A stretch of DNA of 64,000 nucleotides from Nocardia crassostreae (GTDB taxonomy: Bacteria; Actinomycetota; Actinomycetes; Mycobacteriales; Mycobacteriaceae), in NCBI RefSeq assembly GCF_001613405.1, contig NZ_BDCH01000017.1, forward strand, positions 1 to 64,000, given 5' to 3'. How positions within the stretch are numbered: the first letter of the stretch is position 1; the number at the start of each line of letters is the position of its first letter. Made by a program: the position numbers and the translations under genes. Positions 27,653-36,541 of this stretch are shown one piece after another. The notes beneath the pieces are model-generated. The model was not told the origin of the DNA, ran no database searches, and saw only the letters and a list, made by a program, of their open reading frames with translations.

Positions 27653-29068
27653 TTACTTGGCCTCGGCCTCGGCGGTATCGGCGACCTCGGCGAGCTCCTC
27701 GGCGGAAACCTCTTCGGCCTCCGCGGCCGGGTTGCCGAACATTTCCGCGGTGTCGACGGCATTGCCCGCGGTGTCGGTGACGGCGGCCTGGACGACCACA
27801 CCGGCGAGGGCCTTACCGCGACGCACATCGGCGAAGACGGCGCCCAACTGACCGGCCTGCTGGATCTGCTGGATGAACTGATCGGGCGACATGCCGTAGC
27901 GCTGCGCCTGGAAGATGATCCGCTCGTACAGCTCGTCCTGGCCGACCTGAGTGTTCTCCTGCTCGGCGACGGCGTCGAGCAGCAGCTGGGTCTTGACCAA
28001 CTTCTCGGCCGACTCCTGGGTGTCCTTGTTGAACTCCTCCAGCGAGGAGCCCTGGGCCTCGAGAGCCTCGGCCAGCTTGGCCTCGTCGTGATCGAAACCG
28101 TGGACGGCGTCGTGCTTGACGGCGTCGTGCTTGACGGCGTCGACCTCGGCCTGCACGACCTTCTCCGGCAGCGGGATCTCGACGGTCTCGAGCAGGGCCT
28201 CGAGCACCTTGTCGCGGATCTGACCGGCCTGCTCGACCTTCTTGACGCGCTCGACGCGCGACTTCAGATCGGTCTTCAGCTCGTCGATAGTGTCGAATTC
28301 GCTTGCCAGCTGGGCGAACTCGTCATCGGCCTCGGGCAGCTCGCGCTCCTTGACCGACTGCACGGTCACGGTGATGACGGCTTCCTTGCCCGCGTGCTCG
28401 CCCGCGACCAGCTTGGAGGTGAAGTCCTTGGACTCCTCCGCCTTCAGGCCGATCAGGGTCTCGTCCAGGCCCTCGATGAGCTGGCCGGAGCCGACCTCGT
28501 GGGACAGGCCGGTGGTGGAGGCCTCTTCGACCTCGACGCCGTCGACGGTGGCCGACAGGTCGATGGAGACGAAGTCGCCGTTCTCGATGGCGCGCTCGAC
28601 GGCGGTCAGGGTGCCGAAGCGCTGCCGCAGCGAGGTCAGCTGCTCCTCGATATCGGCATCGGTGATCTCGATCGGGTCGACGGTCACCTTGATATCGCCG
28701 AAGGCGGGCAGGGTGACGTCGGGGCGGATGTCGACCTCGGCGGTGAAGGCCAGCTCCTGGCCGTCCTCGATCTTGGTGATCTCGATCTCCGGCTGGCCCA
28801 GGACCTTCACCTCGGTGGCGATGACGGCCTCGCTGTAGCGCTTGGGCAGCACGTCGTTGACGACCTGCTCCAGCACGGCGCCGCGACCCAGGCGGGCCTC
28901 GAGGAGCTTGGCCGGGGCCTTGCCCGGACGGAAGCCCGGAATCCGAACCTGCTGCGCAAGCGCCTTGTAGGCCTTGTCGAAGTCCGGCTTCAGCTCCTCG
29001 AAGGGCACCTCGACGTTAATCCGGACCCGGGTCGGGCTCAGCTGCTCGACGGTGCTCTTCACGGACAT
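27653..29068 (-). CDS. tig: Trigger factor, ribosome-associated chaperone/PPIase
   Basis: A 471-residue trigger factor. The ribosome-binding domain includes the signature GFRPGKAPAKLLEARLG near residues 44-60, the FKBP-like PPIase domain follows (ATVDGVEVEEA), and the C-terminal helical domain forms the substrate cradle. The C-terminus is acidic (AEEVSAEELAEVADTAEAE). ATG 29068 begins MSVKSTVEQLSPTRVRINVE, the usual N-terminus; the open frame to 29308 is not family sequence. Near residue 310 a small duplication reads AVKHDAVKHDAVHGFDHD. Upstream of clpP1 in the conserved actinobacterial order. Confidence 0.95.
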   Translation of the reverse strand: MSVKSTVEQLSPTRVRINVEVPFEELKPDFDKAYKALAQQVRIPGFRPGKAPAKLLEARLGRGAVLEQVVNDVLPKRYSEAVIATEVKVLGQPEIEITKIEDGQELAFTAEVDIRPDVTLPAFGDIKVTVDPIEITDADIEEQLTSLRQRFGTLTAVERAIENGDFVSIDLSATVDGVEVEEASTTGLSHEVGSGQLIEGLDETLIGLKAEESKDFTSKLVAGEHAGKEAVITVTVQSVKERELPEADDEFAQLASEFDTIDELKTDLKSRVERVKKVEQAGQIRDKVLEALLETVEIPLPEKVVQAEVDAVKHDAVKHDAVHGFDHDEAKLAEALEAQGSSLEEFNKDTQESAEKLVKTQLLLDAVAEQENTQVGQDELYERIIFQAQRYGMSPDQFIQQIQQAGQLGAVFADVRRGKALAGVVVQAAVTDTAGNAVDTAEMFGNPAAEAEEVSAEELAEVADTAEAEAK

Positions 29069-29249
29069 GCTCCTTGTTCGTAGTTCATGGTTGACGGCTA
29101 GTTCCCCCCTAACGCATCCCGACCAGGTTAGTTGACGGGTTGCGGACACCGGTAACCGGTCATGGCAGTGGGGAACGCGGCGGCTGACGCACTGCTCAGC
29201 CGCCCTGGTACAGCGCTTACGGATCCGGCCGGACGGTCCGGAGATCCAG

Positions 29250-29798
29250 CTAACCGACCTTGACGGCGTCGGTGACGAAGACCAGCGTCTCGTTCGGCTT
29301 GATGCCATTGCCGCCCGCGCCGTAGCCGAGGTCCGGCGGCACGATCAGCAGTCGCCGCGCACCCTCCTGGACGCCGATCAGGCCCTGATCCCAGCCCTCG
29401 ATGACCTGGCCCGCGCCCAGCTTCAGCGGGAAGGGCTTACCGCGGTCGAACGAGCTGTCCAGCTTCTTCTTGTCCGACCAGGTGACCAGGCTGTAGTTCA
29501 TGGTCAGCTGCTGCCCGGCCGCCGCGCCCGGCCCGCTGCCCGCGACCAGATCCTTGACGATGAGCTGCTTGGGCGGATCGCAGTCGTCCGGAATGGTGAT
29601 CTTCGGGTTCTCGCCGAAGCCGCCGTCGACCTTGATGTCCTCGGCGGTGCACTCGCGGCCCTTGCTCTGGGCGGCGGCCGAGGTCGTGGTCCTGGCCGAG
29701 GTGGTGGTGTCCGACGCCGAGGTGTCGTCACCGCCGCCGCAGCCCGCCAGTACCAGCGCTGCCGCCGCGATCGTGCCGATTGTGCCTGCCAAGCGCAT
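29250..29798 (-). CDS. Lipoprotein FKBP-type peptidyl-prolyl cis-trans isomerase
   Basis: A 182-residue exported lipoprotein: signal peptide with lipobox LVLAGC, a Thr/Ser-rich linker, and a C-terminal FKBP domain (~75-182). FKBP landmarks are LTMNYSLVTW, SSFDRGKPFPLKLGAGQVIE, GWDQGLIGVQEGARRLLIVP and PDLGYGAGG. It should catalyse prolyl isomerisation of proteins outside the membrane. It lies 181 nt upstream of tig on the same strand and may be independent. Divergent from hen1 with 122 nt between. Confidence 0.88.
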   Translation of the reverse strand: MRLAGTIGTIAAAALVLAGCGGGDDTSASDTTTSARTTTSAAAQSKGRECTAEDIKVDGGFGENPKITIPDDCDPPKQLIVKDLVAGSGPGAAAGQQLTMNYSLVTWSDKKKLDSSFDRGKPFPLKLGAGQVIEGWDQGLIGVQEGARRLLIVPPDLGYGAGGNGIKPNETLVFVTDAVKVG

Positions 29799-29920
29799 TC
29801 CCGCTCCTCACCGAGTCCCGGACTGCCGCAGGGTGCGGCACCGCGCCGAACCTACACGTGTCGGGGTGCGAGGTTGGGAATTGGGTTGCGGTGCTGGGCC
29901 GATGCCGTGAATCTGGGCTG

Positions 29921-31537
29921 ATGCTGTTGACGATCACCTGTACCCGTCCGGAGGGGGCCGCCTGGGTGGCCTCCGATCTGGGGTTTCTGCTGCACAAGAA
30001 CCCCGCGCGGATACAGGGATTCGAGCAGTCCTACGGCACGGCGCGGGTGCTCTACCCCGAGGCCGGGGACGAGCGCTGCACCGCGGCCCTGCTGCTGGCG
30101 ATCGACCCGGTCCGGCTGGTGCGCGGAAAGCCCAAGAGCGCACCGGAATTCAGCCTCGGCCAGTATGTGAACGACCGTCCCTACGCCGCCTCGTCGCTGC
30201 TGTCGGTGGCCATCTCGACCGTCTTCGGCACCGCGCTGCACGGGCGTTGCAACGCGCGCCCGGAACTCGCCGAAACCGCCTTGCCGCTGCGCATCGAACT
30301 GCCCGCCGTGCCGTGCAAGGGCGGGCCGGAACAGGTGGTGAAGATCTTCGAACCGCTCGGCTGGACGGTCACCGCCACTCCCCTGCCCCTGGATCCGGCA
30401 TTCCCCGACTGGGGCGAATCCCATTACGTCCGTTTGGAACTCACGGGCGTCATGCGCCTGTCCGAGGCCCTCTCGCACCTCTACGTGCTGCTCCCCGTCC
30501 TCGACGGCAGCAAACACTATTGGCTCGACACCGCCGAGATCGACAAACTCCTGCGCTTCGGCGAAGGCTGGCTCGCCGTACACCCCGAGCGCGCCTGGAT
30601 CGCACGCCGCTACCTGGCGCGCCGCCATTCCCTGGTCCAGGCCGCCCTGGCCCGGCTGGCCGAGCTGGATGACGCGGAGCCGGAGGAATTGGGCATCGTC
30701 GACGACGACGCCCTGGAGCAGACCGATGACCTGCCGAGCGCCTCCGACGCGGCACTGCTGGCCACCGACGCGAAACAGCCCGCAGCCGTTGCCACTCCGG
30801 TACAGGGCGAGGAGGCCGGGCGGCGGACCGGCGGTGAGGCGATGGGCAGCGGCCTCGACTCGGAGACACATGGCGCACCGGCTGGCGCCGAGCCCGGGTC
30901 GGGTGAGCGCGCGCCGTCGCTGGCGGTGCTGCGCCGTGCGGCTGTGCTGCGGGCGCTGCGTGAGGTGGGTGCGAACCGGGTGCTGGACCTCGGGTGTGGC
31001 GAAGGAGCGCTGCTGCGGGAGTTGGTGGCGGAGAGCAGCTTTACCGAGATCGTGGGCGTTGATGTGTCGATGCGGTCGCTGCATATCGCGAAACGGCGAC
31101 TGCGGCGATTGCCGGAGTGGCAGGCGCGGCGGGTCACCGTCCGGCAGGGGGCGCTGACGTATACCGATGCGTCGCTGCGCTGGTATGACGCGGCGGTGCT
31201 CGTGGAGGTGATCGAGCACGTGGACGAGCCGCGATTGCGGGCGCTCGGGCATGCGGTGTTCGGGGCGGCGGCCCCCGGAGCGGTGATCGTGACGACGCCG
31301 AACGGGGAGTACAACTCGCTCTACGAGGGCATGACGCCGGGTGCGTTCCGGCATGCGGATCACCGGTTCGAGTGGAGCCGTGCGGAGTTCACCCGGTGGG
31401 CGGAATCGGTCTGTGAGAAGTTCGGGTACGCGGTGCGCTTCGAGCCGGTCGGGCCGGTGCATGCCGAGCTCGGGGCGTCCACGCAGATGGCCGTGTTCAC
31501 CAAGACGGTGAGCGGCGCGGAGAAGGGGGTGGCGTAA
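29921..31537 (+). CDS. hen1: Bacterial Hen1, 3'-terminal RNA ribose 2'-O-methyltransferase
   Basis: A 538-residue protein. The N-terminal bacterial-Hen1 domain (~1-240) starts MLLTITCTRPEGAAWVASDL and contains QYVNDRPYAASSLLSVAIST. An acidic/Gly-rich linker leads to the methyltransferase domain (~325-525): SAM site RVLDLGCGEGALLRELV, manganese ligands in VEVIEHVDEP, and a later HADHRFEWSR. Hen1 marks the 3' end of cleaved RNA before Pnkp ligates it, protecting repaired RNA from re-cleavage. The start is ATG 29921, which opens the family domain; the frame is open from 29780. Stop and the pnkp start overlap (TAATG), so the two are coupled. Confidence 0.92.
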   Translation: MLLTITCTRPEGAAWVASDLGFLLHKNPARIQGFEQSYGTARVLYPEAGDERCTAALLLAIDPVRLVRGKPKSAPEFSLGQYVNDRPYAASSLLSVAISTVFGTALHGRCNARPELAETALPLRIELPAVPCKGGPEQVVKIFEPLGWTVTATPLPLDPAFPDWGESHYVRLELTGVMRLSEALSHLYVLLPVLDGSKHYWLDTAEIDKLLRFGEGWLAVHPERAWIARRYLARRHSLVQAALARLAELDDAEPEELGIVDDDALEQTDDLPSASDAALLATDAKQPAAVATPVQGEEAGRRTGGEAMGSGLDSETHGAPAGAEPGSGERAPSLAVLRRAAVLRALREVGANRVLDLGCGEGALLRELVAESSFTEIVGVDVSMRSLHIAKRRLRRLPEWQARRVTVRQGALTYTDASLRWYDAAVLVEVIEHVDEPRLRALGHAVFGAAAPGAVIVTTPNGEYNSLYEGMTPGAFRHADHRFEWSRAEFTRWAESVCEKFGYAVRFEPVGPVHAELGASTQMAVFTKTVSGAEKGVA

Positions 31538-34095
31538 TGGCCGAGTTGTTGGTTCCGGAGTTGTCGCTGGTGGTGCTGGTCGACAGCACCGGGTCGGGGA
31601 AGTCGACGTTCGCGCGCAAGCATTTCCGGTCGACGGCCATCGTGTCCTCGGATGCGTGCCGCGGGATCGTGAGCGATGACGAGAACGATCAGGCGGCGAC
31701 GCCGGAGGCGTTCGCGCTGCTGCATCACATTGCGGGGGTGCGATTGCGGCGCGGGCTGCGCACGGTCGTGGATGCCACCAATGTGCAGCCGAAGGCGCGG
31801 CAGGCGCTCATCGAGCTGACGCGCGACCATGACGTGCTGCCGGTGGCCATCGTGCTGGATGTGCCGGACCGGGTGTGTGTGGAGCGCAATGCGAATCGTC
31901 CCGATCGGGCCGATCTGGGTCCGCACGTGATCCCCCGGCAGCAGCGGGATTTGCGGCGCAGTCTGAAATTCCTGGAGCGCGAGGGTTTCCGGAAGGTACA
32001 CGTGCTGCGCGGGGTCGAGGAGATCGATGCGGCGACCATCGTGGACGAGCGGCTGTGGAACGACAAGCGCGAGCTCACCGGGCCGTTCGATGTGATCGGC
32101 GATGTGCACGGCTGCCGGTCCGAACTGGAGACGCTGCTGGGTGAACTCGGGTACGCGCTCAGCCGCGACGGTGCGGGGCGGCCGGTGGACGCCCGGCATC
32201 CGGATGGCCGGACCGCGGTGTTCGTCGGCGATCTGGTCGATCGCGGTCCCGACACCCCGGGCGTGCTGCGTCTGGTCATGGGCATGGTGGCATCCGGAAA
32301 CACCTTGTGCGTCACCGGAAATCACGAGTTCAAGCTGGTGCGCGCCCTGGACGGCCGCAAGGTGAAGGTGGCCCACGGGCTGGCCGAATCCCTCGCGCAG
32401 CTGGAACTCGAAGACGCCGACTTCCGCAAGACCGCCCACGAGTTCATGCGCGGCCTGGTCAGCCACTACGTGCTCGACGGCGGCAAGCTCGTGGTCGCGC
32501 ACGCCGGTCTCAAGGAGGAGTACCACGGGCGCGCCTCCGGGCGGGTGCGGTCCTTCGCCATGTACGGCGAAACCACCGGGGAGACCGACGAATACGGCCT
32601 GCCGGTGCGCTACCCCTGGGCCGACGACTATCGCGGCCGCGCCCTGGTGCTCTACGGCCACACGCCCATGGCCGAGCTGTCCTGGGTGAACAACACGCTG
32701 TGCCTGGACACCGGCGTGGTGTTCGGCGGCAAGCTCACCGCCCTGCGCTATCCGGAGAAGGAACCGGTTTCCGTTCCGGCCGAACAGGTCTGGTACGAGC
32801 CCGCGCGCCCGTTGCAGTCCGCCGCACCGCAGCGCGATCCGGGCGTCCTCGACCTCGAGGATGTCATCGGCCGCCGCGTGGTGGAAACCCGCCATCTCGG
32901 CCGGGTCGGCGTCCAGGAGGATTCGGCCGCCGCGGCGCTCGAGGTCATGAGTCGCTTCGCCACCGACCCGCGCTGGCTGATCTACCTGCCGCCCACCATG
33001 TCGCCGTGTGCCACCTCGGCACTGGACGGCTATCTCGAGCACCCCGCGCAGGCCTTCGAGTACTACCGCGCCGAGGGGGTGACGACCGTGGTGTGCGAGG
33101 AGAAGCACATGGGCTCGCGCGCCATCGTGGTGCTCGCCCGCTCGGCCGAGGCCGCGCGCACCCGCTTCGGCATCGAGGACGGCAGCACCGGCGCGCTCTA
33201 CACCCGCACCGGCCGCCCCTTCTTCGACGACACCGCCCAGACCGAGACCTTGCTGTCCCGCGTCCGCGCCGCCGCCGAAAAGGCCGGTCTCTTCGAGGAA
33301 CTCGGCACCGACTGGCTGCTGTTCGACACCGAGCTCATGCCCTGGTCGGCCAAGGCCATGGGCCTGCTGCGCAACCAGTACGCCGCTGTCGGCGCGGCCG
33401 CCCGCGCCTCGCTCGACGCCACCTCGCAGGTACTGGCCGCCGTAGCCGAACGCGGCCTGGACGTCACCGAACTCGCCGACCACACCGCGGCCCGCCACGC
33501 CGACGCCGCGGCCTTCACCGCCGCCTACGGCCGCTACTGCTGGCCCACCGACGGCCTGGACGGCATCCGCCTGGCCCCGTTCCAACTGCTGGCCGCCCAG
33601 GGCGCGAACTACGCCGTCCGCGAACACAACTGGCACCTGGAACGCATCGACCGCCTGGTCACCTCCGACCCGGACCTGTTCACCCGCACCGACCGCCGCC
33701 TGGTCGACCTCACCGATCCGGACAGCGAGGCCGCGGCGACCACCTGGTGGACCGATATGACCGCCGCGGGCGGCGAGGGTATGGTCGTGAAACCCCTCGA
33801 CTCCCTGGTCGCGGGCGCCGCCACCCGCAGCGCCCGCCCGGTCCAGCCGGGCGTGAAATGCCGTGGCCCGGAATACCTCCGGATCATCTACGGCCCGGAA
33901 TACCTACGCCCGGCCAACCTGCACCGCCTCCGCCAGCGCGGCCTGGGCGCCAAACGCTCCCTGGCTCTGCGTGAATACGCCCTGGGCCTGGAAGCCTTGG
34001 ACCGCTTCACCACCGGCGAGCCCCTCTGGCGCGTCCACGAAGCCGTCTTCGCCGTCCTGGCCCTGGAAACCGAGCCCGTCGACCCCCGCCTGTGA
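31537..34095 (+). CDS. pnkp: Polynucleotide kinase-phosphatase/RNA ligase Pnkp
   Basis: An 852-residue three-domain RNA-repair enzyme. Kinase (~1-170): P-loop reads LVDSTGSGKSTFA, with Asp where the first Gly of GxxxxGKS is expected. Phosphatase (~180-420), binuclear metallophosphoesterase: VIGDVHGCRSE, FVGDLVDRGPDT, CVTGNHEFKLV, VAHAGLK, LYGHTPM. Ligase-like adenylyltransferase (~450-850): EEKHMGSRAIVVL with the AMP-accepting Lys, LLFDTELMPW, EGMVVKPLDS. With Hen1 it forms the Pnkp/Hen1 heterotetramer that heals and seals cleaved RNA such as toxin-cut tRNA. Sparse among actinobacteria, so possibly acquired. A perfect 12-bp hairpin ends the unit. Confidence 0.93.
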   Translation: MAELLVPELSLVVLVDSTGSGKSTFARKHFRSTAIVSSDACRGIVSDDENDQAATPEAFALLHHIAGVRLRRGLRTVVDATNVQPKARQALIELTRDHDVLPVAIVLDVPDRVCVERNANRPDRADLGPHVIPRQQRDLRRSLKFLEREGFRKVHVLRGVEEIDAATIVDERLWNDKRELTGPFDVIGDVHGCRSELETLLGELGYALSRDGAGRPVDARHPDGRTAVFVGDLVDRGPDTPGVLRLVMGMVASGNTLCVTGNHEFKLVRALDGRKVKVAHGLAESLAQLELEDADFRKTAHEFMRGLVSHYVLDGGKLVVAHAGLKEEYHGRASGRVRSFAMYGETTGETDEYGLPVRYPWADDYRGRALVLYGHTPMAELSWVNNTLCLDTGVVFGGKLTALRYPEKEPVSVPAEQVWYEPARPLQSAAPQRDPGVLDLEDVIGRRVVETRHLGRVGVQEDSAAAALEVMSRFATDPRWLIYLPPTMSPCATSALDGYLEHPAQAFEYYRAEGVTTVVCEEKHMGSRAIVVLARSAEAARTRFGIEDGSTGALYTRTGRPFFDDTAQTETLLSRVRAAAEKAGLFEELGTDWLLFDTELMPWSAKAMGLLRNQYAAVGAAARASLDATSQVLAAVAERGLDVTELADHTAARHADAAAFTAAYGRYCWPTDGLDGIRLAPFQLLAAQGANYAVREHNWHLERIDRLVTSDPDLFTRTDRRLVDLTDPDSEAAATTWWTDMTAAGGEGMVVKPLDSLVAGAATRSARPVQPGVKCRGPEYLRIIYGPEYLRPANLHRLRQRGLGAKRSLALREYALGLEALDRFTTGEPLWRVHEAVFAVLALETEPVDPRL

Positions 34096-34123
34096 TTCGG
34101 TCTGGTCAGCGGACCGGACCGAC

Positions 34124-34159
34124 GAGCGGTGACCGCGGCCCCAGGCCCGGTCACCGCTC
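34124..34159 (+). terminator. Terminator hairpin after pnkp
   Basis: GAGCGGTGACCG (34124-34135) and CGGTCACCGCTC (34148-34159) form a perfect 12-bp stem with a 12-nt loop, 28 nt past the pnkp stop. Confidence 0.7.
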
Positions 34160-34204
34160 CGTGCAGCTGCCGCCCGCCATACCCTCATCAGCCTGTGCGA
34201 CGGT

Positions 34205-34279
34205 CACGAAAGAGCGCCGAGTCCAGCGACACGAAAGAGCGCTGGGCACAGTGGCACGAAAGTCCGCGGGTCCAGTCGG
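34205..34279. repeat. Three direct repeats with exact 25-nt period
   Basis: CACGAAAG begins at 34205, 34230 and 34255; the first two units share CACGAAAGAGCGC, and units one and three share GTCCAG at the same offset. The block lies downstream of the converging pnkp and Nudix genes. Function unknown; the regular period suggests iterons or a degenerate tandem repeat. Confidence 0.7.
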
Positions 34280-34321
34280 CGCGGAGGTGGACTGGGCGCG
34301 GCGGCGCTCGGATTGGGCCAG

Positions 34322-34819
34322 CTATTCCCGCGGCGTGAGTGTTGTTCCCGTGAGGTGGTCGGTCAGCCGGTCCAGGAAGGCGCGCTGGCCTTTGCCGAGC
34401 TTCTCGTAGGCGAGGTCCGGGGCGAACCAGTCGGCGCGGTCGATTTCGGGGAACTGCTGGATGCGGCCGGAGAGGGGTGGCCATTCCATGTCGAAGTGGC
34501 CGGGAACGACCTGGGTCGGGTCGAGGTCGCCCTCGACGGCCCAGACGGTGACCTGCTTCTTGCCGCGGCCGCTGCCGTATTCGACATCGCCGAGGGGAGT
34601 CCAGTCGCCGTCGGGGACCGGGAGGCCGAGTTCCTCGGTGAACTCGCGGGCGGCGGCGGCCCGCGGATCCTCTTCGGCGGGTTCGTATTCACCCTTGGGG
34701 ATGGACCAGGCGGCGGCGTCCTTCTTCGCCCAGAGTGGACCGCCCATATGGCCGAGGAGGACTTCCAGGCCGGATGTGCGGCGATAGAGCAGGACTCCCG
34801 CGCTGTACCTGAGACTCAT
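34322..34819 (-). CDS. Nudix hydrolase
   Basis: A 165-residue Nudix protein of the group close to diadenosine-polyphosphate hydrolases. The Nudix box reads GEYEPAEEDPRAAAAREF then TEELGL, matching Gx5Ex7REUxEExGU. The start MSLRYSAGVLLYRR matches the usual beginning, and AWSIPKGEYE precedes the box. It should hydrolyse a nucleoside-diphosphate-linked substrate; which one is unclear. It is convergent with pnkp. Confidence 0.88.
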   Translation of the reverse strand: MSLRYSAGVLLYRRTSGLEVLLGHMGGPLWAKKDAAAWSIPKGEYEPAEEDPRAAAAREFTEELGLPVPDGDWTPLGDVEYGSGRGKKQVTVWAVEGDLDPTQVVPGHFDMEWPPLSGRIQQFPEIDRADWFAPDLAYEKLGKGQRAFLDRLTDHLTGTTLTPRE

Positions 34820-35048
34820 GGACGCAGTCTGCCGTGTTCGGGACGCACGGGTGTGGTCGGGGCGTTAGAGTGAGCGGCAGCGCGGCGAACCGGTCGGCCG
34901 GATAAGTTATCGATCACGACCGAATAATTTTCGTCCGTTTTCGCGCGCCCGAAACTCTTTCGCTATCTGCGTCTTCCACTAGGCTGCCAGGTTGGACCCT
35001 CCGAGGGGTTGGGGACGTTTCCACACCTGATGACGGATTGGATAACGC

Positions 35049-35831
35049 ATGGAGTTCCGCAGCGCCACCGCGGCCGCAGCGTTGGTGATCGGCGCGCTCA
35101 CCGTGGCAACCGGTTCGGCAAACGCCGAGCCCACACCGCAAGAGCACATCACCTATTCGACCAAGCTGGTGGACAAGGCGGTCGTCACCACCCTCGAGGG
35201 CGGCACCTTCGCACTCTCGCGGGCCCTCGACAGCCAGCTGGAGGCCGGGGGCGGCGAACGGCTCGTCGAAAAGGACGGCGTCCTGCTCGCCCCGGACGGC
35301 ACCCCCGCCGATCCGGCCGCCGTGGTGGACGTGGTCGATGTCAAGGACGGCGAGGGCAATATCCTGCTCACCCTCCCCCTGGATTTCCGTCTGGGCCCCA
35401 TCGCCATCCCGGTCAAGTCCGAGGTCGACAAGGACGCCACCGTCCTGTCCCTCACCCCCGACAAGCCCGCCGGGGTCGATCTCACTCAGCCCCTGGCCGT
35501 GAAACCCGTTGCCTCGCAGCTGGAGAACCAGCGCGCCCTCAACGACTTCACCACCCAGTTCGGCCTGGCCACCAGCATCGGCGGTTTCGTCGGCACCGCT
35601 ATTGGCGCCACCATCGGCTGTATCGCCACCCTGGTGGCGGGCTGCATCCCCGGCCTCACCACCGGCGCCACCGCGGGCGGCATCATCGGCACCATCGCCG
35701 TGGGCGGCCCCACCCTCATCGCCTCCGGTATCGACCTGCTCACCACCATGAACGCCGCCGACGGCACCACCAAGTGGGCCGACAAGCCGAAGGTCACCAC
35801 CCAGGCCCCCCAGCCCGAACAGCCGAAGTAG
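35049..35831 (+). CDS. Secreted protein with C-terminal glycine-rich membrane-active segment
   Basis: A 260-residue exported protein: signal peptide ending GSANA before EPTPQEHI, a soluble region (~27-150) of mixed beta character, then a long Gly/Ala/Ile-rich stretch (SIGGFVGTAIGATIGCIATL, then LTTGATAGGIIGTIAVGG) with GxxxG spacing and two cysteines. This looks like a paired helical hairpin able to insert into membranes. The C-terminus is Pro/Gln-rich. A second, unrelated-length protein with the same kind of glycine-zipper tract is encoded at 39289-40149. Common in nocardiae as conserved hypothetical secreted proteins; function not known. Confidence 0.75.
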   Translation: MEFRSATAAAALVIGALTVATGSANAEPTPQEHITYSTKLVDKAVVTTLEGGTFALSRALDSQLEAGGGERLVEKDGVLLAPDGTPADPAAVVDVVDVKDGEGNILLTLPLDFRLGPIAIPVKSEVDKDATVLSLTPDKPAGVDLTQPLAVKPVASQLENQRALNDFTTQFGLATSIGGFVGTAIGATIGCIATLVAGCIPGLTTGATAGGIIGTIAVGGPTLIASGIDLLTTMNAADGTTKWADKPKVTTQAPQPEQPK

Positions 35832-35849
35832 CGCCCACCCCACACGAGA

Positions 35850-35873
35850 ACCGCCGCCCAACGGGGCGGCGGT
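35850..35873 (+). terminator. Terminator hairpin after the secreted-protein gene
   Basis: ACCGCCGCCC (35850-35859), loop AACG, GGGCGGCGGT (35864-35873): a perfect 10-bp stem 18 nt past the stop. Confidence 0.75.
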
Positions 35874-35892
35874 GACTTCTGGATACCCGAGA

Positions 35893-35920
35893 GCCTCGGC
35901 GATCACATTGTCGCCGAGGC
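35893..35920. terminator. Second hairpin, between the secreted-protein gene and tRNA-Pro
   Basis: GCCTCGGCGA (35893-35902) pairs with TCGCCGAGGC (35911-35920), loop 8 nt. On the minus strand it is about 57 nt past the 3' end of tRNA-Pro and probably ends the tRNA transcript. Confidence 0.65.
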
Positions 35921-35976
35921 ATTCCGGCGACCGCCCACTCGGGCGCTGACGCGCGATACGGACAAGAATCGAAAGA

Positions 35977-36053
<77 letters not shown>

Positions 36054-36074
36054 TCAGACATCCCGAGGGACAAG

Positions 36075-36145
<71 letters not shown>

Positions 36146-36541
36146 AGGCCGCACATCGGACGCTGCCGATGCCGCATGCGTTGAGCACTGTACCGAACCT
36201 CACTCGCGGAATGCCAATCGGGCCCTGTTCTCCCATGTCGGTGCCGGTCAGGCGGGCGCGGCGGCGCGGCGTGGGGGACGCGCGGAAATTGGTTGTAACA
36301 CCGCCGAGATCTCAGCGACCAACCATCCGATCGCCATTCGCGAGGTTACGGGAACCTGTTCTGAATCAGGGGTTTTCGAAGCCGGGTGGCTTGCTAGGAT
36401 CCTTTTTGTCCGGACGGGGGTATCTGGAAAGGGGGCGGTGAGCATGCACCAGTGGTGTAGCCGACCGCGAGGCAGTGAGTTCCAGCCGAAGGGCGCGACC
36501 GGCGCTGCCGGCACCGACACCACGTGCGCGGGGTGATCGGC
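36146..36541. other. Intergenic region with tRNA and GGDEF-gene promoters
   Basis: Must contain the minus-strand tRNA promoter near its left edge and, on the plus strand, the GGDEF-gene promoter; the A/T-rich stretch around GCTAGGATCC (36393-36402) is the best candidate. A possible 30-codon leader ORF occupies 36444-36536. I see no other gene. Confidence 0.5.
36444..36536 (+). CDS. Possible 30-residue leader ORF before the GGDEF gene
   Basis: ATG 36444 is preceded by a run of purines (GGAAAGGGGGCGGTGAG) that is a better ribosome site than that of the gene downstream. The peptide begins MHQWCSRPRGSEF and ends TTCAG; its TGA ends 5 nt before the GGDEF ATG, so termination there could feed re-initiation. 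Two cysteines and a Trp near the start are the only notable residues. Could be chance. Confidence 0.3.
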   Translation: MHQWCSRPRGSEFQPKGATGAAGTDTTCAG

